The position numbers were made by a program, and so were the translations under genes. Below are positions 16,180 through 25,160 of a DNA stretch of 47,781 bases, in pieces; the stretch's first letter is position 1, and the number at the start of each line of letters is the position of its first letter. The notes under the pieces were generated by a model. It saw only the letters and a program-made list of their open reading frames with translations. It searched no databases and was not told the DNA's origin. Origin of the DNA: Pseudopedobacter sp043763845 (GTDB lineage Bacteria; Bacteroidota; Bacteroidia; Sphingobacteriales; Sphingobacteriaceae); assembly GCA_043763845.1 (NCBI GenBank), contig JAYULE010000113.1:1-47781 (forward strand). The letters are read 5' to 3'.

Positions 16180-16233
16180 AAAGCGGAAAACAAGGCTAGC
16201 ATAACCTATAAGCAGTAAAATTGCTTTTCAAAT

Positions 16234-16265
16234 AAAAAAAAAGCGGGTAAATAAGCCTTACCCGC
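16234..16265 (-). terminator. Rho-independent terminator of trxB
   Basis: On the minus strand GCGGGTAA (16258-16265) pairs with TTACCCGC (16243-16250) around a seven-base loop. It is followed by nine T residues, starting 33 bases after the trxB stop. Confidence 0.9.
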
Positions 16266-16297
16266 ATTGTTAAACTACTTTAAGCAAACGCTATATT

Positions 16298-17245
16298 TTA
16301 GGCAAACTCTTTAGCGGCCAGATAACGTTCGGCTTCTAAAGCGGCCATACAGCCTGTACCAGCAGCGGTTACGGCTTGTCGCCAAAGTTTATCTTGGGCA
16401 TCGCCACAAACAAAAACACCTTCAATATCGGTGGCGGTGCTGTCGGGTTTGGTAATTAAGTAGCCAGTTTCGTCCATTTTTAACCAATTTTTAAAAATTG
16501 CGGTATTGGGGTTATGCCCAATGGCTACAAAAAAGCCGGTAACGTCTAAATCTTGTTCTTGGTTGGTTTGGTTATTGATAACTTTTACGGCGGTAACTAC
16601 TTTACCATCGCCCAAAATTTCTTTGGTTTCGGTATGGTACAAAACTTCGATATTGTGGGTGTTTAACACACGGTGTACCATTGTTTTAGAGGCTCTAAAC
16701 TCGCCACGGCGAACAATCATATATACTTTTTTGCAAAGTTTGGCAAGGTAGGTTGCTTCTTCGGCCGCAGTATCGCCGGCACCAACTATGGCAACGTTTT
16801 GGTTTTTAAAAAAGAAACCATCGCAAACGGCACAGGCCGAAACGCCAAAACCATTGTATTTTTCTTCGGAGGGTAAGCCTAGCCATTTAGCCGATGCACC
16901 GGTTGAAATAATTACGGTATCGGCAGTTATGGTTTTGTTATCATCAACCACTACTTTATGTACACCACCCGAAAAATCGACCGATGATACATAACCAAAA
17001 CGTATATCGGTACCAAAACGCTCGGCTTGTTTTCTAAAATCCTCCATCATGTCGGGCCCCATTACGCCATTAGGGTAGCCCGGGAAGTTTTCTACGTCGG
17101 TGGTTTTGGTTAATTGTCCCCCCATTTCCATACCTGTTATCATCAGGGGTTTTAAATCGGCTCGGGCGGCATAAATTGCTGCGGTATAACCTGCCGGCCC
17201 CGAGCCTATAATTAGGCATTGTACGTGTTCGTTTTCTGGTATCAT
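16298..17245 (-). CDS. trxB: Thioredoxin reductase
   Basis: This FAD- and NADPH-dependent flavoenzyme keeps thioredoxin reduced. The preferred start is MIPENEHVQCLIIG (315 residues); a Met seven codons upstream lies in the promoter. The FAD site GSGPAGYTAAIYAAR is near the N-terminus, and the redox pair is CAVC (Cys138, Cys141) in GVSACAVCDGFFF. The NADPH-binding motif VGAGDTAAEEATYL and the closing GVFVCGDAQD-RQAVTAAGTGCMAAL segment are also present. It is monocistronic with its own promoter and terminator. Confidence 0.96.
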   Translation of the reverse strand: MIPENEHVQCLIIGSGPAGYTAAIYAARADLKPLMITGMEMGGQLTKTTDVENFPGYPNGVMGPDMMEDFRKQAERFGTDIRFGYVSSVDFSGGVHKVVVDDNKTITADTVIISTGASAKWLGLPSEEKYNGFGVSACAVCDGFFFKNQNVAIVGAGDTAAEEATYLAKLCKKVYMIVRRGEFRASKTMVHRVLNTHNIEVLYHTETKEILGDGKVVTAVKVINNQTNQEQDLDVTGFFVAIGHNPNTAIFKNWLKMDETGYLITKPDSTATDIEGVFVCGDAQDKLWRQAVTAAGTGCMAALEAERYLAAKEFA

Positions 17246-17263
17246 TTGTTTTTTATTTGTACG

Positions 17264-17271
17264 CAAATTTA
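17264..17271 (-). promoter_or_regulatory. -7 element of trxB
   Basis: On the minus strand TAAATTTG matches the TAnnTTTG consensus exactly and ends 18 bases before the trxB ATG at 17245. No clear -33 element was seen. Confidence 0.55.
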
Positions 17272-17460
17272 ATTTTTTTTAGGGAAGGTAAGTAAGATAG
17301 GCAATGATATTTGTAGTTTGATGGTGTTTTTTTATTATAAAATATCTTTGTTTGCAAATGAAAAATATTATTCGATTAAAATGGAAGATAATTATTTAGA
17401 TGAAATAAAATAAGCTAAATATTTGATAAATAGATAATTAATATCATATTACAGTTTTAG

Positions 17461-17711
17461 CAATAGCCCACAGTTTTATCTGTGGGTTATTGTTAACAGT
17501 TAGCAATAGCCCACGGTTTTATCTGTGGGTTATTGTTAATCAGTTATTTTTTAATGGTTTTAACCATTTTTTATAATTGCAAATAAAAGCGGGGATTTCC
17601 CCTAATTAAAACCATTAAAATGGTTGTGCGCTAATTGCATTATTTACCCACGGTTGAAACCGTGGGCTAACCAAAATAACACATTAGATTACCCACGGTT
17701 GAAACCGTGGG
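17461..17711. repeat. Cluster of four hairpins built on a CCCAC(A/G)G motif
   Basis: Hairpins 1 (17461-17492) and 2 (17504-17536) are near-identical direct copies: CAATAGCCCAC(A/G)G, loop TTTTAT, then CTGTGGGTTATTG. Hairpins 3 (17647-17666) and 4 (17692-17711) share CCCACGGTT-GA-AACCGTGGG. The fourth ends at the base just after the stop codon of the secreted protein gene. Between the pairs lies another weak palindrome around GGGGATTTCCCC. CCCACGGTTGAAACCGTGGG is a familiar interspersed palindrome in bacterial genomes. No gene is seen in 17267-17711. Confidence 0.85.
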
Positions 17712-19349
17712 CTACCTAACCTTTACCACATTAAACTTACTATGTTTCACTTTCAACAATCCGCCTTTAGCGTCCCATACCCAGCCATCATTAGTGAGGT
17801 TTTTTTGTTCGGGTAATAACTCTGCACCTTGGTAAACTGCTTTGGGTTTAGCGGTTAATTTTATCAATTCTTCACTTTGCTTATCGTAGGTTTTATAAAA
17901 AATTTTAGTGTCTTTTTCTTCGGCTACCGGAAAATCTAAACCATTACTTTTATTAAAATGCGGAGCATAATCAACCTTAAAAATAATGCTGGTTGAATTT
18001 AATATATGATTTTCATCATCGGGAGCTAATGCGGGTAGGCTGGCCATTGCCCTTAAATAGTGGCGTATATAATCTACATAACCGTCCGAAAACCAAACTT
18101 CGTCTCGTGGGTAATTGTTTTTTCCATCAAAATCAACCATATATGTTGCCCAATTTAATTGGCGAATGGCGTTTTGGTTGCGGCTTGTATCTGCCGTTAA
18201 CTGTGCGTACAATAACTCGGCTGCTGCCTGCCTTGCCGAGTGGCTGTTGCCGGGTACAGGGTACGATGTTTGCTCGTTTACCACCGTTACACCATATTTT
18301 TGCCAAGTTTTGTTTCCTAACTTTATGTACACCCAATCAAATATTTTAGGTACTTCGGTTTTCCAGTTGGGAAAAAGAGAAGGATTTTCCATCATAAAAC
18401 GGGCAAAAGTTATGGCATTTATTTGCGTATCAGACCATCCAGGTACGTCCTCAAAAAACGGCCCCCATTTATTTCGTTTTAGCGGTACGGCTTTCATCCA
18501 AGCTAAAATCACATCGAACGATTTTTGATAAGCCCCTGTTTTACCTTTGTTTAGCTTAATTAGTTCTTGGTATAATTGCAAAGTTGGTGCCCAGTTTGAT
18601 GTGTAAATAGTGGTTCCCAAAACCTCCTCATTGTAATTTTTTAAAATACCAATTTCGCCTGTTTGAGCTTTCACTTTGAAAGGCATTGGCGAATGGGTGC
18701 TATCGCCTGTTTTAGTATGAACAGCCAAAGTATTTGCAATATCAACTGCATTATCAATATATTTTGTTTCGCCAGTTAGCTTGTAGGTTTTTATCAATTC
18801 TAAGGCAAAGCTACCCGCTTTATCGGGCTGGGTAAAGCCTTTGCCTAATATCATATCGCCATCGTAAGTACCCGAGTAAACGTAAGAATTATAAGGATAA
18901 GGAATGTTTGGCCAAAGTGCATCTTTTGCCGATAATGAGTGGGTGGCATAATATTCGGCCATAAATTTTAGGTTTTCTTTAACCCGCTCGTTACCGGTAT
19001 ATTGGTATAATAACTGCCACGATGATATAGATTGGGCAATTTGGTCTCCCCCAATTCCACGCCCATCGTTATTTACAGGCAACCAAACTTGGTGATTCAT
19101 ATAATAAGGTAAACCGTTGTAATCTAACCGCATGGTATCCCAAAAGCTCCATAATTTGTTTATAATTTGGTTATAAGCTTGGCTAGGTTTATCGGCTATC
19201 CAAGGAATTATTTTTCCAGTTTTATCGGTTTTAATGGGATGAAAAACTAAAAAACCGTCGGCAGTTTTATCGTAATGCATACTTTGTGCAATCGATATTA
19301 AACTTATAAATATTAGAATTGGCGATAAAAATAAAAATTTTCTAAACAT
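17712..19349 (-). CDS. Secreted alpha/alpha-toroid protein, six-hairpin glycosidase-like
   Basis: This 545-residue protein has a signal peptide (MFRKFLFLSPILIFISLISIAQ). It then shows repeated helix-pair patterns such as IAQSISSWQLLYQYTGNERVKENLKFMAEYYATH and AGSFALELIKTYKLTGETKYIDNAVDIANTLA, which resemble the alpha/alpha toroid fold of unsaturated glucuronyl hydrolases, pectate lyases of the helical type and related enzymes. I cannot assign a glycoside hydrolase or lyase family, and catalytic residues are not identified. The last about 80 residues look like a small beta domain. It lies last in the minus-strand series purC, STAS, rnz, this gene, 23 bases after rnz. A role in polysaccharide breakdown is a guess. 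Confidence 0.6.
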   Translation of the reverse strand: MFRKFLFLSPILIFISLISIAQSMHYDKTADGFLVFHPIKTDKTGKIIPWIADKPSQAYNQIINKLWSFWDTMRLDYNGLPYYMNHQVWLPVNNDGRGIGGDQIAQSISSWQLLYQYTGNERVKENLKFMAEYYATHSLSAKDALWPNIPYPYNSYVYSGTYDGDMILGKGFTQPDKAGSFALELIKTYKLTGETKYIDNAVDIANTLAVHTKTGDSTHSPMPFKVKAQTGEIGILKNYNEEVLGTTIYTSNWAPTLQLYQELIKLNKGKTGAYQKSFDVILAWMKAVPLKRNKWGPFFEDVPGWSDTQINAITFARFMMENPSLFPNWKTEVPKIFDWVYIKLGNKTWQKYGVTVVNEQTSYPVPGNSHSARQAAAELLYAQLTADTSRNQNAIRQLNWATYMVDFDGKNNYPRDEVWFSDGYVDYIRHYLRAMASLPALAPDDENHILNSTSIIFKVDYAPHFNKSNGLDFPVAEEKDTKIFYKTYDKQSEELIKLTAKPKAVYQGAELLPEQKNLTNDGWVWDAKGGLLKVKHSKFNVVKVR

Positions 19350-19372
19350 ATTTTGGGGATTTTGAATGAATT

Positions 19373-20284
19373 TTAAACCACAAAAGTTTTTCCTTCAATG
19401 GCTAAATGGGTGTTACTAAATACCAATTGTGCTTCTAACAGTAAGGGACTAATATCTTTATACCTTGCCGAAAAATGGCCAATAATTAAAGTTTCAACAT
19501 TTGCTATTTTCGCAAGTTGCCCGGCTTCTAATGCAGTGGTATGAAAAGTTTCGTGGGCTCGTTGGCCCATATCGTTTAAAAAAGTAGTTTCGTGGTAAAG
19601 CATATTAACATTTTTAATACTTTCTAAATAATCCAAACTATACAAAGTATCGGAGCAATAAGCGTAGCTTCTTGGTTCGTCGGCATCGGTAGTTAAGGCT
19701 TGGGCCGAGTGTATAATTCCTGTATTATCGGTATAATCGAATCCTTTTTTTATTAAATCAATATTTTCTTTTGGAATTTTTAACTCCTCAACTTTCTGCT
19801 TAATAATTTTACGCAGCTTTTTTTTGGTGGTAAATAAAAAACCGGTACAGGGTATGCGGTGGTTTAAAATAATGGTTTCTACAATAAAATCAGTATTATC
19901 AACTATTTTTTGCGAAATTAAATTCTGAATAAAATGATAATTTATTTGAAACTTTAATACGCTACCCGATTGTAAAAACTGCAGATCTAAAATATCTTTT
20001 AAAGCAGATGGACAGTAGAGGTTAAGGTTTTTTACTCGGCTATTTAAATTCATTGATGATATTAAACCAACCAAGCCAAAAAAATGATCGCCATGTAAAT
20101 GGCTTATAAAAATACAATCAATTTTGTTAAATTTTATGCCAAAACGTAACATTTGTTGTTGTGTACCTTCGCCACAATCAACCATTAAAATTTTTTCGTT
20201 AATATTTATAATTTGTGAGGTTGGGTTGCGCTGAAAAGTGGGTGTAGCCGAGCCATTGCCCAAAATGGTAACCTCAAATTTCAT
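19373..20284 (-). CDS. rnz: Ribonuclease Z
   Basis: This 303-residue metallo-beta-lactamase-fold endonuclease trims tRNA 3' ends. The N-terminal LGNGSATPTFQRNPTSQ is the family signature. The zinc site SHLHGDHFFG has His62, His64, Asp66 and His67, and the C-terminal half shows YCSDTLY and the HETTFL and HFSARY motifs that complete the two-metal site. The length matches the short bacterial form (about 305). It lies 25 bases downstream of the STAS gene in the same direction, so it is probably cotranscribed from purC. Confidence 0.95.
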   Translation of the reverse strand: MKFEVTILGNGSATPTFQRNPTSQIININEKILMVDCGEGTQQQMLRFGIKFNKIDCIFISHLHGDHFFGLVGLISSMNLNSRVKNLNLYCPSALKDILDLQFLQSGSVLKFQINYHFIQNLISQKIVDNTDFIVETIILNHRIPCTGFLFTTKKKLRKIIKQKVEELKIPKENIDLIKKGFDYTDNTGIIHSAQALTTDADEPRSYAYCSDTLYSLDYLESIKNVNMLYHETTFLNDMGQRAHETFHTTALEAGQLAKIANVETLIIGHFSARYKDISPLLLEAQLVFSNTHLAIEGKTFVV

Positions 20285-20309
20285 TATTAATACAGGTATT
20301 TATTTTCAA

Positions 20310-20687
20310 TTATCGCAACTCTTTTTTTAGTTCTTTTTCTATTTCTTCCATAAAAATTAAATCTATGGCTTCCTCGGATTTTGCTACAATAGTAATAATG
20401 GTTTCTAGTTGCGATATGGTAATTAGTTTAGTAACAGCTTCATTTAAGCCTGTTAAAATAAAAACACCTTCGGCACTTTTACATAACCTATGCCCAACTA
20501 ATAAACTACTTAATCCCGAAGAATCTACATACTTAACATTACTTAAATCTAATACAATATTGCGCTGCCCTTCGGTGTTAAACAATATTAACTCAGATTT
20601 TAGCATTGGCGAAACTATAGAGTTTAACTTAGGTTCGTTTAATTTTATTATCACGTATTTGTCGTGTTTATCTACTGAAAATTTCAT
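20310..20687 (-). CDS. STAS domain protein (anti-sigma factor antagonist-like)
   Basis: This 125-residue, single-domain STAS protein resembles SpoIIAA/RsbV. The conserved DSSG motif at residues 55-58 (VKYVDSSGLSSLLVGH) carries the serine that is phosphorylated in known relatives. The N-terminus MKFSVDKHDKYVIIKLNEPKLNS is typical of the fold, and the tail ends in a run of Glu and Lys (EEIEKELKKELR). No anti-sigma kinase or phosphatase lies nearby, so the regulatory partner is unknown. It sits between purC and rnz with short gaps. Confidence 0.88.
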   Translation of the reverse strand: MKFSVDKHDKYVIIKLNEPKLNSIVSPMLKSELILFNTEGQRNIVLDLSNVKYVDSSGLSSLLVGHRLCKSAEGVFILTGLNEAVTKLITISQLETIITIVAKSEEAIDLIFMEEIEKELKKELR

Positions 20688-20726
20688 ACTATATTTTTAA
20701 CTTATATAAATCTAACAAAATATTTT

Positions 20727-21671
20727 TTATTGTTGTGCCATTGCTTTAATAATATTTTCTTCAACCCTATGGTAAACATTTTCTGTAGCTTCTTTTACAA
20801 AAGTTTTGCCCGAAATTTTTTCGTAGAGCTCTATATAACGTTCTGATATTGAATTAACTTTCTCCTCATCCATTATGGGAATAGTTTGCCCCTCTTTGCC
20901 TTGAAAATTATTTTCTATTAACCATTGGCGTACAAATTCTTTAGATAATTGCTTTTGATTTTGGCCTTTGGACTGCAATTCTTGGTAACTATCGTTGTAA
21001 AAATAACGAGAAGAGTCGGGTGTGTGTATTTCATCAATTAAATAAATTACACCATCGGCTTTGCCAAATTCGTACTTTGTATCTACCAAAATTAAACCAC
21101 GTTCGGCAGCAATATCTGTACCTCGTTGGTATAACTGCTGAGTATATTGCTCTAGTTTTACGTAATCGGTTTCGGTAGCAATGCCTTGATTTAAAATTTC
21201 TTCTCTAGAAATATCCTCATCGTGGCCAAATGCGGCTTTAGTAGTTGGGGTAATAATAGGCTGTGGTAGTTTATCGTTTTCTTTTAAACCGTCGGGCAAA
21301 GTTACTCCACAAAGTTGGCGTTTACCGGCGGCATATTCTCGCCAAGCGTGGCCAGCAAGGTAGCCACGTATAACCATTTCAACTTTAAATGGATCGCATA
21401 TTTTTCCAATGGTTACGCTAGGATCCGGAACTTTTAATACCCAATTTGGTACAATATCTTTTGTTGCATCTAAAAATAAAGCGGCTATTTGGTTTAAAAC
21501 CTGCCCTTTGTAGGGGATTGCCTCAGGTAAAACTACATCAAAAGCCGAAATTCTATCGGTAACAACCATTACTAAAAACTTACTTCCTATGGTATAAACA
21601 TCTCTAACCTTACCCTTGTAAAAATTGGTTTGGCCAGGTAGGTTAAAACTAGTTTCTTTTATTGCGTTCAT
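20727..21671 (-). CDS. purC: Phosphoribosylaminoimidazole-succinocarboxamide synthase
   Basis: This 314-residue SAICAR synthetase joins aspartate to CAIR with ATP in purine synthesis. FYKGKVRDVYTIG is the N-terminal ATP-binding loop. VVTDRISAFDVVLPE, VEMVIRGYLAGHAWREYAAGKRQLCG and RGLILVDTKYEFGKADG-VIYLIDEIHTPDSSRYF are the classic motifs, including signature 2 (VDTKYEFG). The length fits the longer, yeast-like form common in Bacteroidetes. It is first in a minus-strand series with the STAS, rnz and secreted-protein genes. Confidence 0.96.
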   Translation of the reverse strand: MNAIKETSFNLPGQTNFYKGKVRDVYTIGSKFLVMVVTDRISAFDVVLPEAIPYKGQVLNQIAALFLDATKDIVPNWVLKVPDPSVTIGKICDPFKVEMVIRGYLAGHAWREYAAGKRQLCGVTLPDGLKENDKLPQPIITPTTKAAFGHDEDISREEILNQGIATETDYVKLEQYTQQLYQRGTDIAAERGLILVDTKYEFGKADGVIYLIDEIHTPDSSRYFYNDSYQELQSKGQNQKQLSKEFVRQWLIENNFQGKEGQTIPIMDEEKVNSISERYIELYEKISGKTFVKEATENVYHRVEENIIKAMAQQ

Positions 21672-21813
21672 TTAAAATAGTTAGAAGTAAGTGGTAAAAA
21701 GAAATGTTATTAAATATATTATTTCCTTAAAAAACAAATTTGCTATAAATTTTTAAATATTAACATAAGTTCTATCAATATAATTTGATTTTTATAGGAT
21801 TGAGTAATAATTT

Positions 21814-21931
21814 GGGCGTTTCCTGCCTGCCGGTAGGCAAGGTAAAACGCTGTACGCTACCTGCCTGCCGGTAGGCAAGGTATCTTTTTGGCAGAAAAAG
21901 CCAAAAAGGATGCCGCTACCATCGTTAACGC
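21814..21931. repeat. Structured interspersed element (Bacteroidetes type)
   Basis: This 118-base element is closed by GCGTT (21816-21820) and AACGC (21927-21931). It contains two exact copies of CCTGCCTGCCGGTAGGCAAGG-type palindrome (21822-21842 and 21860-21880), and a third hairpin at 21882-21911 pairing ATC-TTTTT-GGC with GCC-AAAAA-G-GAT. The closing segment ATGCCGCTACCATCGTTAACG resembles, from memory, an interspersed element frequent in Bacteroidetes genomes. It may be a structured RNA or a miniature mobile element. No protein gene is seen in 21672-22088. Confidence 0.75.
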
Positions 21932-22088
21932 ACCGAAACCCGCATATAACTTTCATTATTAAATACTTAAAACGAAATAACATTAGCTTCTTGTCAATAC
22001 AAATAACAAATATGGATGTAAATCAGAAAATAAATCTGCTGGCAAGCAATTTACTTATAAAATTATTCCTCTTTTGTTATAAGCCAAA

Positions 22089-23492
22089 CTATTCTAAACC
22101 ATCAACATTAACTGCTACTTTGCCACCAATAACTAGCATTGCTACAATGGCGTTTGGGGTTAAAATTACTTTATTTGGTGTAATACCTGCTAAGTTTCCG
22201 TTAACTTTTACCCCTTTAACTGGCTGGTAATTGTTTAAATAAGTAGCCATTGTTTTCTGCCCTTCGGCTAATTGGCTAGCTATAGAAAACTTGCATGATT
22301 CTGCCATTTTATTCACTATTAAACCATGCGCTAACCAATCTCCCATTTTTAAAAGCCTAGATTTAGAATCTAACACAAAATCAACTTGGTCTAAATATAT
22401 TTCTTTTGTTGAAGCATTATATGCAGGTATTCCGGTTAAATAAAAATCGCCATTTACCGATCCGCTTAAATTTAAAGCCACAATCATTTTACCCTCTTTT
22501 CCCCAAAGTTGTACCGTATTAACAGTAACGCTACGCTTGCCCGATTCGAATTTTTGGCCTGCAAAATTTTTCTGCACAACCTCACTCGCATAAGCGTATG
22601 TTGCAAAAGCTGCTAAATTTACTTTAAACTCGTTGGGCATCTTATCAACTGTTTTTAATAAAATGCTATTTCTATCAAATTTTATGGCTGGCTCTCTTCC
22701 TATCGATGTTTCTAAATAGGTTTTCAATCCCATATTAATGGTAATTTTTTTATTGGCTACAATGGGTTTGGTAGTGTAAATTTCTACTGGTTGCATTGCA
22801 AACCACGCTTGGTAAGTTTCGTTAACTTTTACTGGTTTGCTTAAGCCAGTAAGGGCATCTAAAACATAAGGTTTAATATCTAACGATTGTGCAATAGCAT
22901 CATCTACCATTTTTGCCAATTTTCCTTTAAACACTAAAAGTGCTGGATTTATAAGGTAAGTTATGGGTATAGATTTTCCGGCTATTATTACATTTGGGCT
23001 TTCGATCCAATTAACATTATCGATACTAGTTAGCGTTGTAATCTTCCAATCTTGCAGGCCAACCTGCGAACTTAGTTTTATCACACCATTTAAATTCACA
23101 TCTCTTGTATCTGATAAATTAACCCCAAAAGAGTTAATGCCATATTTATATTTTGCCCAAACTTTTAATGGTAACTCTATTTGTAGCTTACCAAACTGCT
23201 CGGTTACGGTAATTGGGGCTTGCTTCCAAACCTTCATCATTAGGTTGTTATCATCTAAAATTGCATCCTCGTAAATTAAGCCATTAAGGTATTTATTGGT
23301 TTGATTTTGCAAATCTACCACCGAAACATCCACAGGCATATTAATAAACGAAAGTTGTTTTTCGTAAACAATATCGGTTGATGTATAATTGGCCAATGGT
23401 TTTAATGCTGTTACTTGTTTAGTTGTACCACAGGCTGTAATTAACACCGAAAATGCTATAATAGACAATAGCGAAATTGATTTGATTTTCAT
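22089..23492 (-). CDS. DUF4403 family lipoprotein
   Basis: This 467-residue protein has a lipoprotein signal (lipobox ITAC, Cys21). The family (PF14356) is frequent in Bacteroidetes envelopes and its function is unknown. Matching features are YEKQLSFINMPVDVSVVDLQNQTNKYLNGLIYED near the N-terminus, VWKQAPITV, and a two-fold repeated beta-rich layout with VTALKPLANY and LTGIPAYNASTKEIYLDQVDFVLDSKSRLLKMGDWL in the second half. The length is typical. A TAAATTTG -7 element lies upstream. It is followed in the same direction by nothing but the structured element. Confidence 0.88.
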   Translation of the reverse strand: MKIKSISLLSIIAFSVLITACGTTKQVTALKPLANYTSTDIVYEKQLSFINMPVDVSVVDLQNQTNKYLNGLIYEDAILDDNNLMMKVWKQAPITVTEQFGKLQIELPLKVWAKYKYGINSFGVNLSDTRDVNLNGVIKLSSQVGLQDWKITTLTSIDNVNWIESPNVIIAGKSIPITYLINPALLVFKGKLAKMVDDAIAQSLDIKPYVLDALTGLSKPVKVNETYQAWFAMQPVEIYTTKPIVANKKITINMGLKTYLETSIGREPAIKFDRNSILLKTVDKMPNEFKVNLAAFATYAYASEVVQKNFAGQKFESGKRSVTVNTVQLWGKEGKMIVALNLSGSVNGDFYLTGIPAYNASTKEIYLDQVDFVLDSKSRLLKMGDWLAHGLIVNKMAESCKFSIASQLAEGQKTMATYLNNYQPVKGVKVNGNLAGITPNKVILTPNAIVAMLVIGGKVAVNVDGLE

Positions 23493-23526
23493 TATTTTTT
23501 ATAACTATTTGATAATTTAAATGCTT

Positions 23527-23534
23527 CAAATTTA
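23527..23534 (-). promoter_or_regulatory. -7 element of the DUF4403 gene
   Basis: On the minus strand TAAATTTG is an exact TAnnTTTG match, ending 34 bases before the ATG at 23492. It lies in the 83-base gap after the L,D-transpeptidase gene, so the two genes probably have separate promoters. Confidence 0.5.
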
Positions 23535-23575
23535 ACATACATAAATTAAACTTTAAGCTTATCATGTAAAATAAA

Positions 23576-25039
23576 TTACTGAGGCAAAAATTGCTTTAAT
23601 GCATCAAAAAGTTGTTTGTCATAATTATAAATATCATTCGCTATAATTAATTTGCCATTGTCATCCGCCCAAGCGGTATAATATTCTATAAAAACAGGAA
23701 CTGGGCTTTTAACATTTACCCAACGCGAAACAGCTTTACCACCCTGATAAGCTAAAGTAATTTCTTTTTTAATTTTCTCTATTTCTTGTGTATTTGTAAC
23801 TAAAGCCTCAACTAGTTTAATGGGTTGTTGCACCCTTACACAACCATGGCTAACTGCCCTGGTTGGTAGGTTAAATGCTGCTTTATTTGGGGTATCGTGA
23901 AGGTAAATTGCATAATTATTCTTAAATATAAATTTGATTTGACCTAAAGAATTATCAGCTCCAGGGTTTTGTTTAAATTCATAACTGGCAATATCAACAT
24001 TATTCCAATCAACGCTTTTTTCGTCAACTAAATTACCATTTTGGTAGGCAACCATGTTTTTCTCTTCCAAATAATTTGAATTATTTTTTAAGCCCTCTCC
24101 TATTTCTTTAAGCACAATGCTTTTAGGAATATTCCAAACTGGGTTAACTTGCATTAAATTTATTAAACCGCTTAAAATTGGAGTTTGATGGTTACTTTTA
24201 CCATCTGCCGCTTCGCCCACACAAACGTTCATCGCAAATTCTTCTTTTTCCTCATTCATTAACCTTAGTTTAAACTCAGGAATATTTACAAACAAATATT
24301 TTGCTGGATAAGCTTTTGTTCGCCATCTTAACCGTTCTAAAGAATAATAAATTTTTACTTTTTCAGCTGGGTTTAAAGTAGGATTTAATTTATCGTTAAC
24401 TAACAGTTTATGCAAGTTTTCGTAAGGTTGGTCTTTTGATGATAAGCCGTTTAAAAATTTAACCAAATTAAGTTGCTCTAAGGATTTTTCGGCCGATAAA
24501 ATATCAGGCCTATCAACACTAACATAATATCTACTTAAAACATTTTTGGGGTTTACGGCACCATAAGTCATAAAATTAGCATAGTTTATTAATCCATCGG
24601 CACAGTAAAGTTCAATGTCGGCCAATACAGGGTAAGCCAATTTAATATCTTTAAATTTCTCTGTTTTTGCTCTATTAATTAACTCTTTTATAACATTGGT
24701 ATGGAAATATTGAGGGTCTAAACCATGCTCATCTGCTCGTTCTAAAAAGCTTACCAAAGTATCTAACTGTCCTTTAATTAAAAACTCACCAATTAAGGTT
24801 AAACCTTTTTCCTCGGTACTGTAAATTTTTTTTATGGTAATTGGATTATGAATTTCATTGTTATCGGCAGATAACCTACTTTTAAATACTGCAAAATAAG
24901 CTGTAGTATCAAAGTTTTTATACTTTTTACTTTTAAAGGCTTTAGCTAAATCTTTACCAAACTCTTCGTGACGATTTTTAGAACACGATGCAATAATTAA
25001 TGCTACACATAATAGCAACAAATAAAGTTTACTTTTCAT
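23576..25039 (-). CDS. L,D-transpeptidase lipoprotein (YkuD domain)
   Basis: This 487-residue protein has a lipoprotein signal (lipobox IASC, Cys19). The YkuD catalytic site is in the C-terminal third: YLHDTPNKAAFNLPTRAVSHGCVRV, with His398 and the nucleophile Cys400 in SHGCVRV. Ahead of it, AKYLFVNIPEFKLRLMNEEKE opens the domain. The N-terminal half (LERADEHGLDPQYFH, LRWRTKAYPA) resembles the scaffold and peptidoglycan-binding part of the LdtD/YcbB group. Such enzymes form 3-3 cross-links in peptidoglycan or attach proteins to it. It is transcribed away from the his operon. Confidence 0.92.
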   Translation of the reverse strand: MKSKLYLLLLCVALIIASCSKNRHEEFGKDLAKAFKSKKYKNFDTTAYFAVFKSRLSADNNEIHNPITIKKIYSTEEKGLTLIGEFLIKGQLDTLVSFLERADEHGLDPQYFHTNVIKELINRAKTEKFKDIKLAYPVLADIELYCADGLINYANFMTYGAVNPKNVLSRYYVSVDRPDILSAEKSLEQLNLVKFLNGLSSKDQPYENLHKLLVNDKLNPTLNPAEKVKIYYSLERLRWRTKAYPAKYLFVNIPEFKLRLMNEEKEEFAMNVCVGEAADGKSNHQTPILSGLINLMQVNPVWNIPKSIVLKEIGEGLKNNSNYLEEKNMVAYQNGNLVDEKSVDWNNVDIASYEFKQNPGADNSLGQIKFIFKNNYAIYLHDTPNKAAFNLPTRAVSHGCVRVQQPIKLVEALVTNTQEIEKIKKEITLAYQGGKAVSRWVNVKSPVPVFIEYYTAWADDNGKLIIANDIYNYDKQLFDALKQFLPQ

Positions 25040-25107
25040 ATTTTATTTTGTGAATACAATTTAAATGCCTAATTATTATAATGAAATAAAACATAATTTT
25101 AAGATAA

Positions 25108-25138
25108 TTGTAATTTAAGTTTTGCAAGCTTATATTTG
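25108..25138 (+). promoter_or_regulatory. Promoter of the his operon
   Basis: TTG (25108-25110) is followed after 20 bases by TATATTTG (25131-25138), an exact -7 match. It would start a transcript near 25145, giving a leader of nearly 200 bases before hisG that holds a His-rich leader frame and long-range pairing. Confidence 0.65.
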
Positions 25139-25160
25139 CAAGCATTCAAAAACTAAAATC

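Noticed and set aside
21792..21983. 63-residue frame on the minus strand
   Set aside because: It runs through the structured element and its translation mirrors the palindromes; it is not a protein gene.
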